A program made the translations under genes and the position numbers. Of a stretch of DNA of 64,000 bases, positions 56,476 through 64,000 are shown in pieces; position 1 is the first letter of the stretch; the number at the start of each line of letters is the position of its first letter. Under the pieces are notes generated by a model. It saw nothing but the letters and a program-made list of their open reading frames with translations, was not told the origin of the DNA and made no database searches. This stretch comes from DATMNR01 sp963702765 (GTDB lineage Bacteria > Chloroflexota > Ktedonobacteria > Ktedonobacterales > Ktedonobacteraceae). Location: NCBI GenBank assembly GCA_963702765.1, contig CAVPEB010000021.1, forward strand, positions 1-64,000. Reading direction: 5' to 3'.

Positions 56476-56549
56476 TTGTCATTCTGAGCGTGAGCGCAGG
56501 ATCTCACGCGCCGGGTTACGAGATTCTTCGCTGACGCTCAGAATGACAA
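56476..56549. repeat. Inverted-repeat element (dispersed hairpin)
   Basis: Perfect 15-bp outer arms TTGTCATTCTGAGCG (56476-56490) and its complement (56535-56549), with inner arms CAGGATCTC / GAGATTCTT pairing partly. The 74-bp unit has the form of non-coding palindromic repeats that are widespread in bacterial genomes. It lies downstream of the AHSA1 gene on the minus strand and could also end transcription. Confidence 0.75.
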
Positions 56550-56597
56550 AAATGGACGTTCAGGATGAGATCAAATGGGCGCACCAGCGGGTGACTT

Positions 56598-57095
56598 CTA
56601 TTTGGTGATTTTGAGTTTTTCCAGAAGTTCTTCAAGCCGATTGTAGGTATCAGTTATTCCGCTTTCCATGCCACTTTGGAGTGTGGCATCGCGGTCGGCA
56701 ATCGATTGGAAAACAGATTGAACTGTCATCTTTGTTCGACCGCCGGGTAACTCTTCAAGTTTCATTGTCTCCAGTGTGACGTGCCCTGCCTCTGGTAATC
56801 CTTCAAACTCAAAGGTATCGATAACGCGTTCAGGTGCGTATATTTCGTGATACACACCGTGAAAAGCGTATGTATTTCCTTCAGCATCTCGATTGATAAA
56901 TCGCCATTGGCCACCAGGTCTTACGTCCATCCTGTCAACTTCGGTTGTGAGGTATCTTGGCCCCCACCACTCTGGAAGCAGTTTGGGATCCATACATACC
57001 TTGAAGACAAGCTCTCGCGGTGCATCGAATTCGCGGGTGATGAGTATTTCTTGTTTTCCCGGTTCTGCAAAAACAGTTGTTGTGTGTGCTGACAT
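56598..57095 (-). CDS. AHSA1/START-type SRPBCC protein
   Basis: 165 aa hydrophobic-ligand fold of the Aha1 C-terminal type: EILITREFDAPRELVFKVCM, DPKLLPEWWGPRYLTTEVDR, MDVRPGGQWRFINRDAEGN and ETMKLEELPGGRTKMTVQSV. These proteins almost always follow an ArsR-type repressor, as here (6-nt gap), and may sense or process a small hydrophobic compound. Function not known. Confidence 0.9.
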   Translation of the reverse strand: MSAHTTTVFAEPGKQEILITREFDAPRELVFKVCMDPKLLPEWWGPRYLTTEVDRMDVRPGGQWRFINRDAEGNTYAFHGVYHEIYAPERVIDTFEFEGLPEAGHVTLETMKLEELPGGRTKMTVQSVFQSIADRDATLQSGMESGITDTYNRLEELLEKLKITK

Positions 57096-57101
57096 AAGAT
57101 G

Positions 57102-57422
57102 TTATGCATCTCCCTTCTTTTTTTCACGTTCAAGTACGATATCCAATGCTTCAAAACGCTCTTCCCACCTCTGCTGCATGTGCTTCGCCCATGCTTCAAA
57201 CTCAGACAATGTCTCTGGATTGAGGCGGTACACATGTTGTTGCGCGCGTTTCTCCATCTCCACTAAGTGTGCCTCACGCAGCACTTTGAGATGCTGTGAG
57301 ACCGCCGGTGGGCTCATTGAGAAATTCTGGTAAATGGCAGTGGCAGGTAACTCGCCACTGTTGGCGAGGAGTTCTAAGATGTTTCTTCTCGTTGGGTCTG
57401 CAAGTGCAACAAACATGTCCAT
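57102..57422 (-). CDS. ArsR-family transcriptional regulator, probably leaderless
   Basis: 106 aa winged HTH: FVALADPTRRNILELLANSG, LPATAIYQNFSMSPPAVSQH, LKVLREAHLVEMEKRAQQHV. No metal-site Cys pair is visible, so it belongs to the non-metal ArsR/AHSA1-pair group. The longest frame would begin inside the promoter's -10; the ATG at 57422 lies 6 nt past TATAAT, where transcription should begin, so the mRNA probably has no 5' leader. Alternative start 57416. Autoregulated with the AHSA1 gene. Confidence 0.88.
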   Translation of the reverse strand: MDMFVALADPTRRNILELLANSGELPATAIYQNFSMSPPAVSQHLKVLREAHLVEMEKRAQQHVYRLNPETLSEFEAWAKHMQQRWEERFEALDIVLEREKKKGDA

Positions 57423-57428
57423 GTGAAT

Positions 57429-57457
57429 ATTATAAGGCATTTGCTTAATTAAGTCAA
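57429..57457 (-). promoter_or_regulatory. Promoter of the arsR-AHSA1 operon
   Basis: Minus strand TTGACT (complement of 57452-57457), 17-nt spacer, TATAAT (complement of 57429-57434). The spacer holds the palindrome CTTAATTAAG, a possible ArsR operator. Confidence 0.8.
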
Positions 57458-57486
57458 GCCTTAAATAGATGGCGTGATCCAGATGA

Positions 57487-57666
57487 TCCAGGAGTTTATG
57501 GATAGCTATTGCAATTTGGCCAGTTCGTGTTGCTGGTCGTAAAGGGCACAGTTTTTTAGGCTACTTTATTCTCAGCCTATTCTTCTTTCCACTCGCTGTT
57601 ATAATGGCTTATGTAGTCCAAGACCGCAATACTCAACAAGCTCCTCCTGTTTCAACGACAGTTTGA
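57487..57666 (+). pseudogene. Small membrane protein remnant
   Basis: A 59-codon frame opening right after TGA with no ATG: GRKGHSFLGYFILSLFFF, then PLAVIMAYVVQDRNTQQAPP. The RKG...F..YFILSLFFFPLA pattern resembles small Chloroflexota membrane tails that follow zinc-ribbon segments. The N-terminus is lost. Confidence 0.4.
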
Positions 57667-57686
57667 GTTGGTTGATAGTACAACTA

Positions 57687-57710
57687 AATAAGGCCATTTC
57701 TGGCCTTATT
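57687..57710. terminator. Hairpin
   Basis: AATAAGGCCA / TGGCCTTATT, a perfect 10-bp stem with a TTTC loop, between the membrane remnant (plus) and a small minus-strand frame; a likely two-way terminator. Confidence 0.6.
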
Positions 57711-57738
57711 GTAGATGAACGCATAGGTGTATACAGCT

Positions 57739-57813
57739 CTATAGTATACCGTTGCGGCGCTGTCGGCGGCGGCGTCCTGCGACTGAAACTGGTGTCAGTG
57801 GTCGACCTATCAT
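57739..57813 (-). CDS. Possible 24-residue Arg-rich small protein
   Basis: ATG 57813 is preceded by GAGGAGGATACT, as good a ribosome site as any in the window and very like that of the gene just upstream (GGAGGATAGT). The peptide contains PVSVAGRRRRQRRNG and stops at TAG. It lies 30 nt past the stop of the stress-like gene at 57844, so it may be its second cistron, or the head of a truncated gene. Confidence 0.4.
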   Translation of the reverse strand: MIGRPLTPVSVAGRRRRQRRNGIL

Positions 57814-57843
57814 AGTATCCTCCTCTTTCCTTAACAAACGCTC

Positions 57844-58272
57844 TTATTTTTGCTGCTCAACTTCTTCAACAGCAGCAGATACTTTATCTGGGTGAATGCG
57901 ACCCTCGGCTAAGAGCTCACCTCCTACATGGAGCAGAGCCTCTTTTAAAGGGAGAGCCCAGAGCTGTTCTATCACCAGGATGCCAGCTGATGTATCGTTG
58001 GGCATTTGGGCACCAAGTTTTTGCACATCGTCTTCTGTTAAAAGGGGAAGGTCACCTTTATGCCCTAATAACGTCGAGACTTCTTTGAGATCGTCCTCTT
58101 GATCCTCGATCTCGGCCCAGTCTACATGACCATCAGCATCTTTGATCACAAACACCAGATCCACAACACGTATCACACCACTCTTCGTGGCTTGTGCGAG
58201 TGCTTTCAACACACTCCCATCAAAATTATTTCCCTTAAAAGAGACCGCAATATAATCTATTGGTCCTAGCAT
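57844..58272 (-). CDS. DUF6325/DUF1269-like small protein
   Basis: 142 aa: MLGPIDYIAVSFKGNNFDG, SGVIRVVDLVFVIKDADGHV, GILVIEQLWALPLKEALLHV, GGELLAEGRIHPDKVSAAVE. This is a family common in Actinobacteria and Chloroflexota, often near small SHOCT-type membrane proteins and thought to be stress related. Strongly acidic in the centre. AAAGGAGGATAGT precedes the ATG. Function unknown. Confidence 0.75.
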   Translation of the reverse strand: MLGPIDYIAVSFKGNNFDGSVLKALAQATKSGVIRVVDLVFVIKDADGHVDWAEIEDQEDDLKEVSTLLGHKGDLPLLTEDDVQKLGAQMPNDTSAGILVIEQLWALPLKEALLHVGGELLAEGRIHPDKVSAAVEEVEQQK

Positions 58273-58521
58273 ACTATCCTCCTTTGTTTAACGAGGGGCA
58301 GGGAACTCTTTTTGCTCGTAATATCCATTTATGGTAATAAAAGGGTTCGAAGCTCTTCTAACTAGTATTGTACGCTTCAAGTAAAACCTATGTCAAGAAA
58401 CCGAATTTACGGTTTGTATTCGACGTTGCTGGCTGTGAGACAAAGAGACCAATAGTTCGCTATGCTCACTGAAGACAAGGTAGAACTCAAACCTTTAGCT
58501 GGATAAATAGCTTCAACCAGG

Positions 58522-58875
58522 CTATCCGGCTTCGTCGTTCTTTTTCTTGCGCGCTTCAACCAGTTTTTTGATGAGATCGAGTGGCAATTTTTCATTCAAA
58601 GGGAAACGGATCGTTGCATCGGTGGTTTCATAGCCCTGAAGTTCGATTTTATGCTCCTCAACGACGGGAGTTGGCACATAGAAACCAATATGTTTTTTCC
58701 AAAGTTGAAAGTAAACCAGCCGACCTTTGTAATAGTAATAAGGCATGCCGTAACTTATACGTTCTTCTGCTTCGGGCGCTGCAGCCTTGATCGCTGCTCG
58801 AAGCTCTTGAAGCTTTTCCTGTGCTTCATCCGGGGCCTGTGCAATGTATTCATCCACATTTTTTGGAGATTTCAT
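58522..58875 (-). CDS. DUF1801 (YdhG-like) protein
   Basis: 117 aa: NVDEYIAQAPDEAQEKLQEL, AAPEAEERISYGMPYYYYKG, RLVYFQLWKKHIGFYVPTP match the DUF1801/YdhG fold, related to frataxin-like iron-binding folds in some members; role unproven. Start 58875 with AAAGGAG upstream is preferred to the frame start at 58953. The 58273-58521 gap shows no gene. Confidence 0.87.
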   Translation of the reverse strand: MKSPKNVDEYIAQAPDEAQEKLQELRAAIKAAAPEAEERISYGMPYYYYKGRLVYFQLWKKHIGFYVPTPVVEEHKIELQGYETTDATIRFPLNEKLPLDLIKKLVEARKKKNDEAG

Positions 58876-59115
58876 GTGCTGTACTCCTTTCGAACTAATC
58901 AACAAGTTCAGAAGAAGTATACAGCATGATTGAGCTGTTCTGGAAGGCAACAAAAATGGGTGTCAATCTCTTCCACTAGAAAGATATTTTATTTGAGGTA
59001 TACTGTTATTACTACTGCAAATGTTGCATATAGAGAATAACACAAATGTATCATCTTCATTCTATTTTACCTTCCTTTCGCGGAACATCTCCCCTGGGGT
59101 GTGAGGAGAAGTGCG

Positions 59116-61503
59116 ATGACAGAGCGTCTTGGAGAATCATCGATAAGTAATTCGCAGGCTGCAAGAGAAAATCTTCCCAGGCAACTCACGACGTTTATCG
59201 GGCGCGAAAGGGAGGTGAATGCAGTTCGTACGATCTTGCAACGACCAGAAGTGCGTCTTGTGACGCTCACCGGGACAGGTGGGGTAGGTAAATCTCGCCT
59301 CGGATTGAAGATTGCGGCTGAATTACTCGATGACTTTGCTGATGGAGTCTACTTTGTTTCATTAGCATCGATAAGTGATCCAGACCTGGTAATTCCAACT
59401 ATAGCGGAAACATTAGGGATCAGAGAAGTTGGAGATCGAATTCTTCGTGATCTCCTGAAAGCCTATTTGCACGATAAGTCTATGCTGTTGCTGCTTGACA
59501 ACTTTGAGCAGGTGCTAATCGCTTCTGTTCAAGTGGCAGATCTCCTGGCTGCATGTCCATACCTCAAGGTGATTGTGACCAGTCGGGCTGTGTTGCATGT
59601 GCAAGGGGAGCAAGAATCTCCGGTTCCGCCGTTAACGGTACCTGATCCCAAATATAAATTAGATCTTAAGACGCTTTCGCAGTATGAATCGGTAGCGCTT
59701 TTTCTACTTCGTGCTCAAGCAGCCTTGCCTGATTTTCAGATGAACGAAACCAATGCTGCAATCATTGCGAAAGTCTGTATGCAACTGGAGGGGTTGCCAC
59801 TTGCGATTGAACTTGCAGCAGCTCGTATTAAATTACTCCCGCCGCAGGCACTGCTAACCAGACTAGAGCATCGCTTACACGTCCTGACGGGTGGAGCAAG
59901 GGGTGTACCAGCACGACAACAAACATTGCGTGACACTATCGCATGGAGCTATCACCTATTAGATAAGCAAGAACAGCGTCTTTTTCGGCGTATTTCGGTC
60001 TTCGTAGGTGGCTGCACGTTGGACGCAGTAGAAACTGTATGTTATGAGACACAGCAAGAAGCCCTCTCCACTCTGGACGAGGTCGCTTCGCTGATTGATA
60101 AAAGCCTGTTAGACCAGGTCGCGAGTGAGGGAGAGGCTCGCTTGATGATGCTCGAGACGATCCGCGAGTATGGGCTAGAATGCCTGCATGAGAGTGCAGA
60201 GGCTGAGAAGATACAAAACGCGCATGCCCGGTATTTTCTGAGTATGGCGGAGGAGCTAGAGTCACAATACTTTAGCGCGCAAGCAACAGCAGTGCTGGAT
60301 CAATTGGAGCGTGAATTTGAAAATCTGCGCGCTGCCCTGACATGGTTAACTGAATCTGGAGAGAAAGAGCTAGCTCTCAGACTGGCAGTAGCATTATGGT
60401 GGTTCTGGTATGCCCGCGGCCATCTAAGCGAAGGACGTCAGTGGTTCGAGCAGTTGTTGAGAAGCAGTGATGGGGTAGCTGCCCCTTTACTCGCAAAAGC
60501 CCTGAATGTTGTCGGATGGTTTACGTACCAGCAGGGTGACTACGAACATGCGAAGAACTGGCTCAACGAAGGTCTGAGCATATCCCGGCAGCTTGAAGAC
60601 AAGAAGAACATGGGCGTATCTCTGCATCGTCTGAGTCTGGTGGCCTGGCGAGAGGAGGACTATCTCGCACTCCAAATATTCTCAGAGGAAGCATTGACCA
60701 TCTTCAGGGAATTAGGGGATAAGGAAGGAATTGCTGATACGCTGCTCTTGCTGTCGGAGATATATTTCCAACGCGACGATTATGACAACACATATAGTAT
60801 GGTAGAACAGGCAATAGCTCTTTTCAAAGAGCTAGGCGACCAATGGGCAATATCCTACAGTCTTATTGAGCTGGCAGATGTAGTCTTCATGCAAGGAGAC
60901 GCAATGAAAGCACGCAAACTGACTGAGGAAAGTCTAAGCATATCAATCGAGTTAGGTTACATGGGAGTAATCGCATTCGGCCTTGAACATCTAGCTGAAA
61001 TATCAGCGGCAATGGGGGAACCAATGAGAGCAGCTCAGTTATGGGGGGTAGAGGAAGCTCTGAGAGATGGAGAGATAGCTAGCGGCTCTTTTTTGCCGAA
61101 TATGCCATCTATCAAGCACGAGAGCTATGCACGTTCAATCGCTGATGTACGTGGCCGTCTTGGAGAAAAGGCTTTTGCTATTGCATGGGAAGAGGGACGT
61201 GCAATGACTCCAACGCAAGCCCTTGAAGCGCAGAAATCAATGTCCATTTCTACAGCCACTCCTTCAGAACCTTCTCCTGCACCACCGGCGAATGAAAGAT
61301 CCGGAGCTCTAGATGAATTGACAGTGCGCGAAGTAGAGGTGCTACGCCTGGTTGCACGCGGGCTGACGAATGAAAAGGTGGGCGAACAGCTTATCATCAG
61401 TTCTCGCACTGTGAACTCGCACCTGACCTCGATCTATGCCAAGATTGGCGTTTCCAGCCGTAGCGCTGCAACACGTTATGCGATCGAGCGCAAGCTAGTT
61501 TAG
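59116..61503 (+). CDS. Large LuxR-family regulator with NB-ARC-type ATPase and TPR-like repeats
   Basis: 795 aa STAND-type transcription factor. P-loop GTGGVGKS (about 53-60), MLLLLDNFEQVL (Walker B), VIVTSRAVLHVQGE (sensor) and LEGLPLAIELAAARIKLLPP (GLPLA). Next a winged-helix region, then TPR-like repeats to about 640 (ALNVVGWFTYQQGDYEHAKN; EALTIFRELGDKEGIADTLL), then a LuxR HTH at the end (LTVREVEVLRLVARGLTNEK, RTVNSHLTSIYAKIGVSSRS). It should switch on its targets after ATP-driven oligomerisation. Start 59116 with GAGGAG; GTG at 59101 is less likely. No target gene adjoins it. Confidence 0.92.
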   Translation: MTERLGESSISNSQAARENLPRQLTTFIGREREVNAVRTILQRPEVRLVTLTGTGGVGKSRLGLKIAAELLDDFADGVYFVSLASISDPDLVIPTIAETLGIREVGDRILRDLLKAYLHDKSMLLLLDNFEQVLIASVQVADLLAACPYLKVIVTSRAVLHVQGEQESPVPPLTVPDPKYKLDLKTLSQYESVALFLLRAQAALPDFQMNETNAAIIAKVCMQLEGLPLAIELAAARIKLLPPQALLTRLEHRLHVLTGGARGVPARQQTLRDTIAWSYHLLDKQEQRLFRRISVFVGGCTLDAVETVCYETQQEALSTLDEVASLIDKSLLDQVASEGEARLMMLETIREYGLECLHESAEAEKIQNAHARYFLSMAEELESQYFSAQATAVLDQLEREFENLRAALTWLTESGEKELALRLAVALWWFWYARGHLSEGRQWFEQLLRSSDGVAAPLLAKALNVVGWFTYQQGDYEHAKNWLNEGLSISRQLEDKKNMGVSLHRLSLVAWREEDYLALQIFSEEALTIFRELGDKEGIADTLLLLSEIYFQRDDYDNTYSMVEQAIALFKELGDQWAISYSLIELADVVFMQGDAMKARKLTEESLSISIELGYMGVIAFGLEHLAEISAAMGEPMRAAQLWGVEEALRDGEIASGSFLPNMPSIKHESYARSIADVRGRLGEKAFAIAWEEGRAMTPTQALEAQKSMSISTATPSEPSPAPPANERSGALDELTVREVEVLRLVARGLTNEKVGEQLIISSRTVNSHLTSIYAKIGVSSRSAATRYAIERKLV

Positions 61504-62384
61504 TTTGACAACTGGTGTGTTGTGCTCCTTTTCATTTTTAATTCACTCGAGCAAAATACAGATCCAAGAACACGTTATTTCTTAATGCAATTCAGATAAA
61601 GATGACATTTACTGTTTAAATTGGAAAAAGAACCCCGATGTGCCAAATTTCTTATGAACTCTGGTCGCCGCTCAGGTTACGGGAAACACAACTCATTATG
61701 CTAATTGTCAATGACATACGATCCACTTTCCATCAGCAGTTCTGCTGTTCTTCTGCTCGGATGTATTCTGTTCAAGCACAACGAAATTTCTGGTCAATTG
61801 CCATGTACAATAGCGAAAAAACATGTTCTTGCTCAGACAGCCAGCGGAAGCATATGAAAGGAACTATCGCTGAAACCCTGGCAATAATACAGTAATCTGA
61901 GAGATGGCGGAGGTTATATAATGTTCCTAACTACTGAATCAATACTACAAGGTAAACGTTATGAAGCACTAAGAGCATCAACATGGGAAATCTAACGAGA
62001 AGAGAGATGATCAGATGATTGAAGAAGCACTTAATAAGTTGGAAAACAGGGCAGCAGAATTACAAGCGGACGGAGTAATTGGGATTTAAATTAGTACAAC
62101 AGTTTGGAGTGATTGGCGTCAAATTACAATGATAGGGACAGCGATCAAAATTTAATTAAAGTTATGAAAAGCGAGGGACTCAATTTTTAATAGTAGCCTC
62201 AAAAAAAGTTATTGAGAAGGCTCACATTAATCCATTATTGGGAACGTTTTGCTAACAGATCTTCGACGCTAATCCCGAGTCTCGAAATCAGTTCATCGAT
62301 ATAGCATGGCTCGTGACTGATGTACTTCACATCAAAGTGCGTTCTGAAGAAAAAGAAGATGCCAAAGTAAAAAGACTCTGGCAT
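61504..62384. other. Decayed region: degenerate copy of the downstream gene and other remnants
   Basis: No intact gene. 61671-61850 is a diverged direct copy of 62385-62565 and carries stops in the matching minus frame. 62015-62089 encodes a 24-residue piece, EEALNKLENRAAELQADGVI, like the end of a YbjQ-type heavy-metal-binding domain, followed out of frame by ITMIGTAIK. 62235-62340 (minus) encodes YIDELISRLGISVEDLLAKR without a start. The region looks like several small genes in decay. Confidence 0.5.
61671..61850. repeat. Diverged direct repeat, copy A (copy B 62385-62565)
   Basis: Both copies share long words in the same order, for example AACACAACTCATTATGCTAA, GTTCTGCTCGGA/TTCTGCTCGGAT, AAGCACAACGA and CCAGCGGAAG. 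Copy B is the 3' part of an open frame; copy A is degenerate. Confidence 0.75.
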
Positions 62385-62385
62385 C
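62358..62385 (-). terminator. Terminator of the small membrane protein gene
   Basis: GATGCCA / TGGCATC stem followed on the minus strand by TTCTTTTTCTTC. It lies just past the stop at 62415. Confidence 0.6.
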
Positions 62386-62414
62386 TCAGGTTATGAGGAA
62401 CACAACTCATTATG

Positions 62415-62633
62415 CTAATTGTCTTGACGGCGCGATCCACCTGCCACAGAAGTACTCTTGTTGTTCTGCTCGGAGGTATTCTCTTTAAGCACAACGATAT
62501 TTCTGGTGGATTGCCACGTATAGTAGAGAATAAAACATGCTCCTGCAATCAAGCACCAGCGGAAGATGTGCAAAGCCAAAGCTGGAACCGAGGCAAATAA
62601 TACCTTCATCTGCGAGATTGGCGGTGCGGTCAT
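62415..62633 (-). CDS. Small membrane protein
   Basis: 72 aa with one long hydrophobic stretch (VLFASVPALALHIF, RWCLIAGACFILYYTW) and a polar Asn/Ser/Gln tail. No known family. Evidence for being a gene: a terminator directly downstream and a decayed duplicate of its 3' half 715 bp upstream in the window. The start ATG has GAGAAGGAGGCT upstream on the minus strand. Confidence 0.55.
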   Translation of the reverse strand: MTAPPISQMKVLFASVPALALHIFRWCLIAGACFILYYTWQSTRNIVVLKENTSEQNNKSTSVAGGSRRQDN

Positions 62634-62660
62634 AGCCTCCTTCTCTGTCTTGCCTATCCC

Positions 62661-63188
62661 CTAGTCAGGCTGATAATGCAGAACAACGACTCCTGTTTTG
62701 AACGCTTTGGTCTCCATGAGCTTGAACGTATACTTCTCAGATCCTTCTGGAAATAAACGCTTCCCGCTTCCCAGGACCAACGGATACACCATACACCTGA
62801 ATTCATCAACAAGATGATGCTGCATCAGTGTATTCACAAGTTTCCCACTGCCAGCAACGAGAATATTCTGACCCGTTTGCTCTTTCAGTTTTTTGATTTC
62901 TTCCACAACATTCTTGTTGATAATGGTTGAATTCTGCCACTCTGCATTCGTGAGCGTTGTGGAGACCACGTATTTGGGCATACTGTTCATGCGCTCGCCA
63001 AAGTCTCCCGTATCTGGCATGGTCGGCCATGCTTTTGCGAATCCTTCGTATGTGACTCGTCCCAGTAACTGCACATCTGAGGAAAAGAGCTCATCGCGTT
63101 TATAGAGCATGGCTTCTTCATTCCAATAGTCAAAACTCCAATGCCCTGGTTCGTCAAACACGCCATCGAGCGTGAGATATTCTGTCAC
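62661..63188 (-). CDS. Dihydrofolate reductase-like (RibD C-terminal) protein with shifted N-terminus
   Basis: 175 aa: TEYLTLDGVFDEPGHWSFDY, VQLLGRVTYEGFAKAWPTMP, NILVAGSGKLVNTLMQHHLV and RCMVYPLVLGSGKRLFPEGS match the RibD/DHFR-like reductase group. The natural N-terminus MRKLVV lies in another frame from ATG 63204: the run AAAAA (complement of 63195-63199) has one A too many. As it stands, translation would have to start at GTG 63188, losing five residues of the first strand. NADPH-dependent reduction of an unknown substrate is expected. Confidence 0.83.
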   Translation of the reverse strand: MTEYLTLDGVFDEPGHWSFDYWNEEAMLYKRDELFSSDVQLLGRVTYEGFAKAWPTMPDTGDFGERMNSMPKYVVSTTLTNAEWQNSTIINKNVVEEIKKLKEQTGQNILVAGSGKLVNTLMQHHLVDEFRCMVYPLVLGSGKRLFPEGSEKYTFKLMETKAFKTGVVVLHYQPD

Positions 63189-63380
63189 AACTAGTTTTTC
63201 TCATTTATCCATCTCCTTATAGAAACTCTGTCTCAACTGTCTTATCTATAACAGTTTATACAATATAATTCCATTTTGCTAGTGTCAGTCCCAGGGCTTT
63301 CCAATTCTAGGGAGGGGGTGAAAAAGGAGAGTTTTCCTAGTAGACTACAAAAAACTCAGATCTACGAGGAGAACTCTACT

Positions 63381-64000
63381 ATGGACTTTACAACACTACT
63401 AATACGACAGATGAGGGAAAGATGTTTGAAAGAGGCGAGGTGACGTCGATCTAGGAAAATCTGTGCCAGATCTCTGATGCAAGACGAAGACAAGGGAAGA
63501 GCTATGAATTGGCGCTGATCCTCTGTTTGCTTATTTTGGCGAAGATGGCGGGACAAACGAGTTTGAGTGGAGCGACGGACTGGATTGGCATCGAGCTGCT
63601 GTTCTGGCAGACTACTTTGGCCTGCGTCGAAAGCGCATGCCATGCCAGATGACGTACTGCAACGTACTCGCGCGAGTGGACGAGAAGCAACTGGATGAGC
63701 TCTTAGCAGCTTTTTTGTGCGGCTTCAGAAGCCGAGCAGCGCGAGGAACGGAACCAAGCCGCTTGCACACACGGCAAGGGCAGGCGGATCAAGCGCATCT
63801 GGCGATAGATGGCAAGACCTGCGAGACACCACGTCGCAGCCGCATCCGGTGCATCAGCTTAGTTGTTATGAGGTGGCTACCGGCATAGTCTTGTGGCATT
63901 GCAATGTGGAAGAGAAAGAAAACGAGATCAGTGCGCTTAAGCGCTTGTTGACGCCGCAGTTGATCACAGGGCGCATCTTCACGCTGGACGCCATGCATAC
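63381..64000 (+). pseudogene. ISAs1-type transposase, broken and cut by the window end
   Basis: The order of recognisable pieces across frames is MDFTTLLI, then SYELALILCLLILAKMAGQT, DDVLARVDEKQLDELL-like VLARVDEKQLDELLAAFL, AHLAIDGKT (first catalytic Asp), YEVATGIVLWHCNVEEKENE and RIFTLDAMHT (second Asp). A stop after LKEAR at codon 21 and at least two frame changes (near 63720 and 63825) disrupt it. The third acidic residue would lie beyond base 64000. No intact end repeats seen at 63240-63380. Confidence 0.75.

Overview
The window is bacterial DNA of moderate G+C that most resembles a member of class Ktedonobacteria (Chloroflexota). This is inferred from the gene repertoire: Ser/Thr kinase plus WD40 proteins, FHA/NTF2-like proteins, F420-type flavoproteins, a MurF-Alr fusion, many decayed transposases and dispersed hairpin repeats. 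No database search was possible, so the taxon is an inference.

Layout. 1-3.3 kb: a 23S rRNA gene in a long terminal inverted repeat, with no 5S behind it. 3.3-6.7 kb (minus): ABC-2 exporter and queG. 6.9-9.1 kb: two tandem FHA proteins. 9.1-16 kb: hutU, an M20 peptidase, an FAD/4Fe-4S oxidoreductase, a lipoprotein and a DUF1028 protein. 16.4-25.6 kb: an ECF sigma/anti-sigma pair and a run of damaged genes: a membrane protein that has lost its DUF4097 domain, a sigma gene with an in-frame TGA, a Ser/Thr kinase split from a WD40 protein that is itself fused in frame to a truncated TnpB, and a frameshifted Yip1-like protein. 25.7-32.8 kb: two divergent operons around a DeoR-type regulator (TIM-barrel isomerase and phosphoesterase on one side; APC permease, BtpA-like protein and FGGY kinase on the other), the best candidate for an undescribed catabolic system. 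32.9-41.5 kb: leuC, leuD and a pdhA-pdhB-pdhC-lpd operon with an IS4-type element between pdhA and pdhB. 41.7-48.6 kb: hydrolase remnant, F420-type flavoproteins, a lipoyl-less E2 protein, a dead ISL3 element, a PadR module and a VapBC-type pair. 48.6-64 kb: lipid kinase, MurF-Alr fusion, PPOX protein, putative metalloprotease, thioredoxin/MerR pair, ArsR/AHSA1 pair, stress-like small proteins, a large LuxR-type regulator, a decayed duplicated segment, a RibD-like reductase and a broken ISAs1-type transposase running off the end.

How it works together. The DeoR regulator lies between two face-to-face promoters whose -10 boxes overlap, so uptake/kinase genes and isomerase/phosphatase genes are probably controlled as one unit. 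LeuCD and the complete pyruvate dehydrogenase set follow on the same strand and end at one strong terminator. Three further regulators carry readable control sites: PadR (long palindrome over its own -10), MerR (19-bp-spacer promoter facing thioredoxin) and ArsR (a promoter so close to the start codon that the mRNA should be leaderless).

Caveat. At least six genes differ from an intact frame by one base. Some of these may be assembly errors rather than biology; raw reads would decide.
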